A program made the translations under genes and the position numbers. 64,000 bases of DNA. Origin: Puniceibacterium confluentis. GTDB lineage: Bacteria; Pseudomonadota; Alphaproteobacteria; Rhodobacterales; Rhodobacteraceae. The notes beneath the pieces are model-generated. The model ran no database searches, was not told where the DNA came from, and saw only the letters and a program-made list of their open reading frames with translations. The stretch's first letter is position 1. Each line of letters starts with the position of its first letter. Below are positions 61,152 to 64,000 of this stretch, piece by piece. The stretch lies in NCBI RefSeq assembly GCF_007923445.1, contig NZ_VOJI01000001.1, forward strand, positions 434,001-498,000, read 5' to 3'.

Positions 61152-61816
61152 TGGGCGCGGCGCTTTCCCTGATCACCCGCAGCTTGGGTCGCGACTGGCG
61201 TCGCCTGCTGTTCTGGGGGCTGGCCTTTGCCCTGATGTCACAGGTGTTGATGATGGTCGCCCTGATCACCCGCTTTGGCGCGCTGCCGACCTATGTCACC
61301 TTCTACGACTGGCCCGGGAATGTGGCGCGGATCATAGCCTCGACTCCCAGTTGGTCGGACATCCCGCCGATCATCGCCCAGGAGTGGCTGATCGAGATCG
61401 GCCGGATGAACTATGATTACGGCAATGGCATCTCGGAATGGAGCCTCAGCGTCGTGCCCTCGCGGCTTGTGGTTCTCTTTGTCCTCGGGGTCCTGAGCGG
61501 CCTCGCGACCGGCCTGGCCCGCGGTGACGGCTGTTCGCGGACCGCCCGACGCGGCGTTGCGTTTGCGACGGGCGGCGGTGCCGTGCTGGTCGCCATGACC
61601 AACGCCACGATGAGCTGGGTCGTGTGCTGTGCCACCCCGACCTGGGTTGTCGGGCTGGCGATGATGGGGCTGGGGGTGTCGACATCTCTGGCACTGGAAC
61701 GGCTTGGCCCGGTGATTGCCTATGTCGGATTTGCCGTGCTGATCGCAACAATCCTTGGCCTGGCGCTGCGAAGAGGCGGCCGCCCGTTCCTGAATACGGA
61801 GACGACACATGCTTGA
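61151..61816 (+). CDS. Polytopic membrane protein with intramembrane Cys-Cys pair
   Basis: This 221-residue protein has about five helices (19-42, 102-122, 135-158, 162-182 and 185-206), with a periplasmic loop of about 55 residues after TM1. C159-C160 lie in SWVVCCATPTWVV at a membrane boundary, preceded by NATMSW. A Cys pair followed by Pro in a small helix bundle recalls MerT/MerC-type metal or thiol handling. It does not align with standard ABC permeases (no EAA loop). It is coupled to the permease and ATPase genes by 1- and 8-base overlaps. Family not recognised; it is a strong candidate for the system-specific component. Confidence 0.72.
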   Translation: MGAALSLITRSLGRDWRRLLFWGLAFALMSQVLMMVALITRFGALPTYVTFYDWPGNVARIIASTPSWSDIPPIIAQEWLIEIGRMNYDYGNGISEWSLSVVPSRLVVLFVLGVLSGLATGLARGDGCSRTARRGVAFATGGGAVLVAMTNATMSWVVCCATPTWVVGLAMMGLGVSTSLALERLGPVIAYVGFAVLIATILGLALRRGGRPFLNTETTHA

Positions 61817-62648
61817 TGTCCTGAAATACCAACGACCCGGGGCCCCCAGGAACTCTTCCGGCAAGGGGGCGATCCAGATAAGCGACGCCGCCATCAGTTT
61901 CGGCCGGGGCGCGGCGACCTATCACGCGGTCGAATCCACGTCGCTGCGCATCCTGCCGGGAGAGTTCGTCTGCATTCTGGGCCCGTCGGGCTGTGGCAAA
62001 TCCACCCTGCTGAACGCCATCGCAGGCTATGTGAAACCGACAACAGGCAGTGTCACCGTGGATGGCATCAAGGTGGAAAAGCCGGGGCCCGACCGGGGCA
62101 TGGTGTTTCAGCAGTATTCCTTGCTGCCGTGGAAAACCGTCTATGAAAACGTCGCCTTCGGTCCGCGGATGGCCGGCGCCAGCCGGACCGAGGCGGGCTC
62201 GATCGCCAACACCTTCCTCGGCATGGTGGGGCTGCGCAAGTTCGGCGGTCGTTATCCCGCGGAATTGTCGGGCGGGATGCAGCAGCGGGTCGGGATCGCG
62301 CGGGCGCTGGCAAATTATCCTTCGGTGCTGCTGATGGACGAACCCTTTGGCGCGCTGGATGCCCAGACCCGGCTGATGATGCAGGAAAGCCTGCTCGAGA
62401 TCTGGTCCAAGTTCGGCACCACCGTGGTCTTTGTCACCCATGACGTGGACGAAGCGGTGTTTCTGGCCGACCGCGTTCTGATCATGTCCGCGGCACCGGG
62501 GCGGATCATCGAGGATCTGCGCATTGATCTACCGCGTCCGCGCAGCACGGATCTGGCCGCCCTGCCGGAATATATCGCGGCGCGGCAGCATTGCCTTGCC
62601 ACCATCCGGGCCGAAAGCCGCAAGGCCTTTGAGGAGCAGAACAAATGA
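61809..62648 (+). CDS. ABC transporter ATP-binding protein (SsuB/TauB type)
   Basis: This 279-residue ATPase has Walker A GPSGCGKST, FQQYSLLPWKTVYENVAFG, signature LSGGMQQRVGIARAL, LLMDEPFGALDAQTR and VTHDVDEAVFLADRV. These are the marks of the nitrate/sulfonate/taurine group. An N-terminal extension of about 20 residues (KYQRPGAPRNSSGKGAIQIS) precedes the first strand. It overlaps the membrane-protein gene by 8 bases and the SCO gene by 4. Confidence 0.93.
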   Translation: MLDVLKYQRPGAPRNSSGKGAIQISDAAISFGRGAATYHAVESTSLRILPGEFVCILGPSGCGKSTLLNAIAGYVKPTTGSVTVDGIKVEKPGPDRGMVFQQYSLLPWKTVYENVAFGPRMAGASRTEAGSIANTFLGMVGLRKFGGRYPAELSGGMQQRVGIARALANYPSVLLMDEPFGALDAQTRLMMQESLLEIWSKFGTTVVFVTHDVDEAVFLADRVLIMSAAPGRIIEDLRIDLPRPRSTDLAALPEYIAARQHCLATIRAESRKAFEEQNK

Positions 62649-63241
62649 GAGTTGCCACCCTTGCCGCTATCTGTGCCTGCGCCGCCCTGCCTGCGCTGGC
62701 ACAGGTGCAGGGCGTCGTTCTGGACGCGCCCGTCCGCATTCCCGCCTTCATCCTCAGCGATCAGGCGGGGCAGACGTTCAGCGACGCCGATCTTCCCGGG
62801 CACTGGACCCTTATCATGTTCGGCTTCAACTCCTGCCCGGATGTCTGCCCGTTCACCCTGGGCAACCTGGAAGCGGCGGTCGCAGAGACGGGCCTGCGGG
62901 TGCGGCCCGACAATCTGCCACAGGTGGTTTTCGTCTCGGTCGATCCCGCACGGGACGCGGGCACGGTGACGGACTACGCCTTGTTCTTTCATCCTGAATT
63001 TCGCGGCGTGACGGGGGCGCGCGACCAGATTGATACGCTGATCGAGGCAACGGACAGCTTTTATCGCCTGCTGCCGCCAGAGACCTCGGGATATTACGAG
63101 GTCCAGCATTCCTCGGCTGTTTCGGTGATCGGTCCCGATGGTCAGTTGAGGGCCAAGTTGCAGCCGCCGTTCGATCCGGGCGCAACAGCGGAGTTTCTGG
63201 CTCGGTTGCAGATCAGTTACCGCCGCGAGCTTTCCCAGTGA
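62645..63241 (+). CDS. SCO1/SenC-family copper chaperone/thiol oxidoreductase
   Basis: This 198-residue periplasmic thioredoxin-fold protein has a cleavable signal (LAAICACAALPALA). The copper-binding motif is C64-P-D-V-C68-P and the third ligand is probably H155 in VQHSSAVSVIGPDG. VVFVSVDPARD is the family signature. SCO proteins insert Cu into the CuA site of cytochrome oxidase or keep it reduced. Here the gene overlaps the ABC ATPase gene (ATGA), and no oxidase gene is near, so it likely serves this locus. Confidence 0.92.
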   Translation: MRVATLAAICACAALPALAQVQGVVLDAPVRIPAFILSDQAGQTFSDADLPGHWTLIMFGFNSCPDVCPFTLGNLEAAVAETGLRVRPDNLPQVVFVSVDPARDAGTVTDYALFFHPEFRGVTGARDQIDTLIEATDSFYRLLPPETSGYYEVQHSSAVSVIGPDGQLRAKLQPPFDPGATAEFLARLQISYRRELSQ

Positions 63242-63283
63242 CCGCGCCCGCGGCACCGGCGCGGCCCATCGCAAGAGGTCCGG

Positions 63284-63874
63284 ATGCGTTGGCATGATGT
63301 CAGCACCGCAGTGGCGCTCGCCGTCGCGATGACGTCGACTGCGGCGGCGGATTACATGGCCGAAGAGGTGCCCGCACATGAACGCTGCGCCCTGTGCCAC
63401 GGTCTGTTCGGCGACTCGGCCCGCGACAGGTTCCCCAAGCTGGCAGGCCAGCGCCAGGCCTATATCGAGGCGCAGATCCGCGCCTTTCTCAGCGGCGCGC
63501 GCAGCAACGATGGTGGCCAGATGGCGGCAGTGGTCACCGAACTGGCACCTGGGGAGATTGCCGAGGTGGCGGCGTGGTTTGCGTCCCAGCCCGCGCCCGG
63601 CGCAATCCCTGCGCCCGGTTCGCAGGCCGGTGCCCGTGCCTATCTTTCCGCCGGGTGCGACGCCTGTCACGATGAAGCCGCCGCAGGATCCCGAAATACG
63701 CCGTTTCTGTCTTCCCAGCACCCGGCATATCTGGCCAAACAGATGCGCGACATACGCGACGGGCGCCGTGCCGGTGCCGCGAGCGATGTCATGCGATCCC
63801 GGTTGGAAAGCCTCGACGACGCCGACCTGGACGCCATTGCGGCCTATCTTGCCGCTCAGGACAGGACAGAATGA
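63284..63874 (+). CDS. Diheme c-type cytochrome (c4-like)
   Basis: This 196-residue periplasmic protein has a signal peptide (VALAVAMTSTAAA) and two heme sites: C35-A-L-C-H39 in the first half and C125-D-A-C-H129 in the second. Each half is a class I cytochrome domain; candidate sixth ligands are Met80 (DGGQM) and a Met in KQMRDIRDGRR or SDVMRSR. The plan matches cytochrome c4, which passes electrons to oxidases or other periplasmic partners. AGAGG precedes the ATG. It overlaps the next ORF by 4 bases. Confidence 0.9.
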   Translation: MRWHDVSTAVALAVAMTSTAAADYMAEEVPAHERCALCHGLFGDSARDRFPKLAGQRQAYIEAQIRAFLSGARSNDGGQMAAVVTELAPGEIAEVAAWFASQPAPGAIPAPGSQAGARAYLSAGCDACHDEAAAGSRNTPFLSSQHPAYLAKQMRDIRDGRRAGAASDVMRSRLESLDDADLDAIAAYLAAQDRTE

Positions 63875-64000
63875 CAGACCTACACGACGAGCCGAACAGC
63901 GCGATTTACCTTTCCGAATATCTGCTGGAAATCAACGAAGGCGCCGGATTTCTGGCCTCCCTGACCGAAGGCGACCGGGTCAGGGTGCGCCGGACCGGGT
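63871..64000 (+). CDS. Unknown ORF, 3' end beyond the window
   Basis: The ATG at 63871 overlaps the cytochrome stop (ATGA), so it belongs to the same operon. The visible 43 residues (MTDLHDEPNSAIYLSEYLLE, then INEGAGFLASLTEGDRVRVR) have no signal peptide and end in what looks like the start of a small beta domain. Too short to identify. Confidence 0.55.
   Translation, partial: MTDLHDEPNSAIYLSEYLLEINEGAGFLASLTEGDRVRVRRTG

Noticed and set aside
61151-61816. Calling the Cys-Cys membrane protein a second ABC permease
   Set aside because: No EAA loop or permease-domain pattern is visible. The helix layout and Cys pair point elsewhere.

Overview
The window is a chromosomal segment of a high-GC alphaproteobacterium, most likely a marine Rhodobacterales (Roseobacter-group) species. 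The grounds are high GC with little AT-rich sequence, a SPOR-tailed D-Ala-D-Ala carboxypeptidase, a membrane-anchored cytochrome c of the cy/c552 type, TRAP and polyamine-type transporters, and Yej, YcjX and YcjF homologues typical of that group. I found no tRNA, rRNA, insertion sequence, prophage or CRISPR array.

Layout. 1-1.7 kb: end of a carboxypeptidase gene with a clear terminator, a LysR regulator, and two tiny divergent ORFs. 1.8-7.5 kb: yejABEF peptide importer (minus strand). 7.7-27.6 kb: mostly housekeeping: cytochrome c, pheA, ogt, a Tat lipoprotein phosphatase, ileS, ycjF-GNAT-ycjX, truA, argD-argF, hrpB, a MeaB GTPase, rpmB, cobB and a low-molecular-weight tyrosine phosphatase. 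27.8-34.5 kb: an LLM flavin monooxygenase and an FAD-linked oxidase, then an amino-acid-type ABC operon ending in its probable GntR repressor.

34.5-47.4 kb is a catabolic island. An RpiR-type regulator diverges from an N-formylglutamate amidohydrolase-like gene, a three-gene TRAP importer, a glutamine-synthetase-like ligase, an aldehyde dehydrogenase and an iron alcohol dehydrogenase. A polyamine-type ABC operon (SBP-ATPase-permease-permease) converges on it. The enzyme set fits gamma-glutamylation of an amine or amino alcohol, stepwise oxidation, and hydrolytic release of glutamate (inference).

47.6-53.5 kb is one giant secreted protein: RTX repeats, a nidogen-like segment, a VWD-like segment, five near-identical 93-residue repeats, then RTX again. 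No type I exporter is nearby.

53.9-64.0 kb is the most unusual part. fpr and fdxA diverge from a DUF971 gene. Then come an AprA-like flavoprotein, an AprB-like two-cluster ferredoxin, a HEAT-repeat protein, a substrate-binding protein with a NosL-like tail, a permease, a polytopic protein with a Cys-Cys pair in the membrane, a SsuB/TauB-type ATPase, a SCO copper protein, a diheme cytochrome c and a further ORF cut by the window end. A 12-15 bp direct repeat occurs in both promoter regions at the head of this locus. I read it as one redox and transport system of unknown substrate, probably sulfur- or copper-related. It is the best candidate here for an undescribed system.
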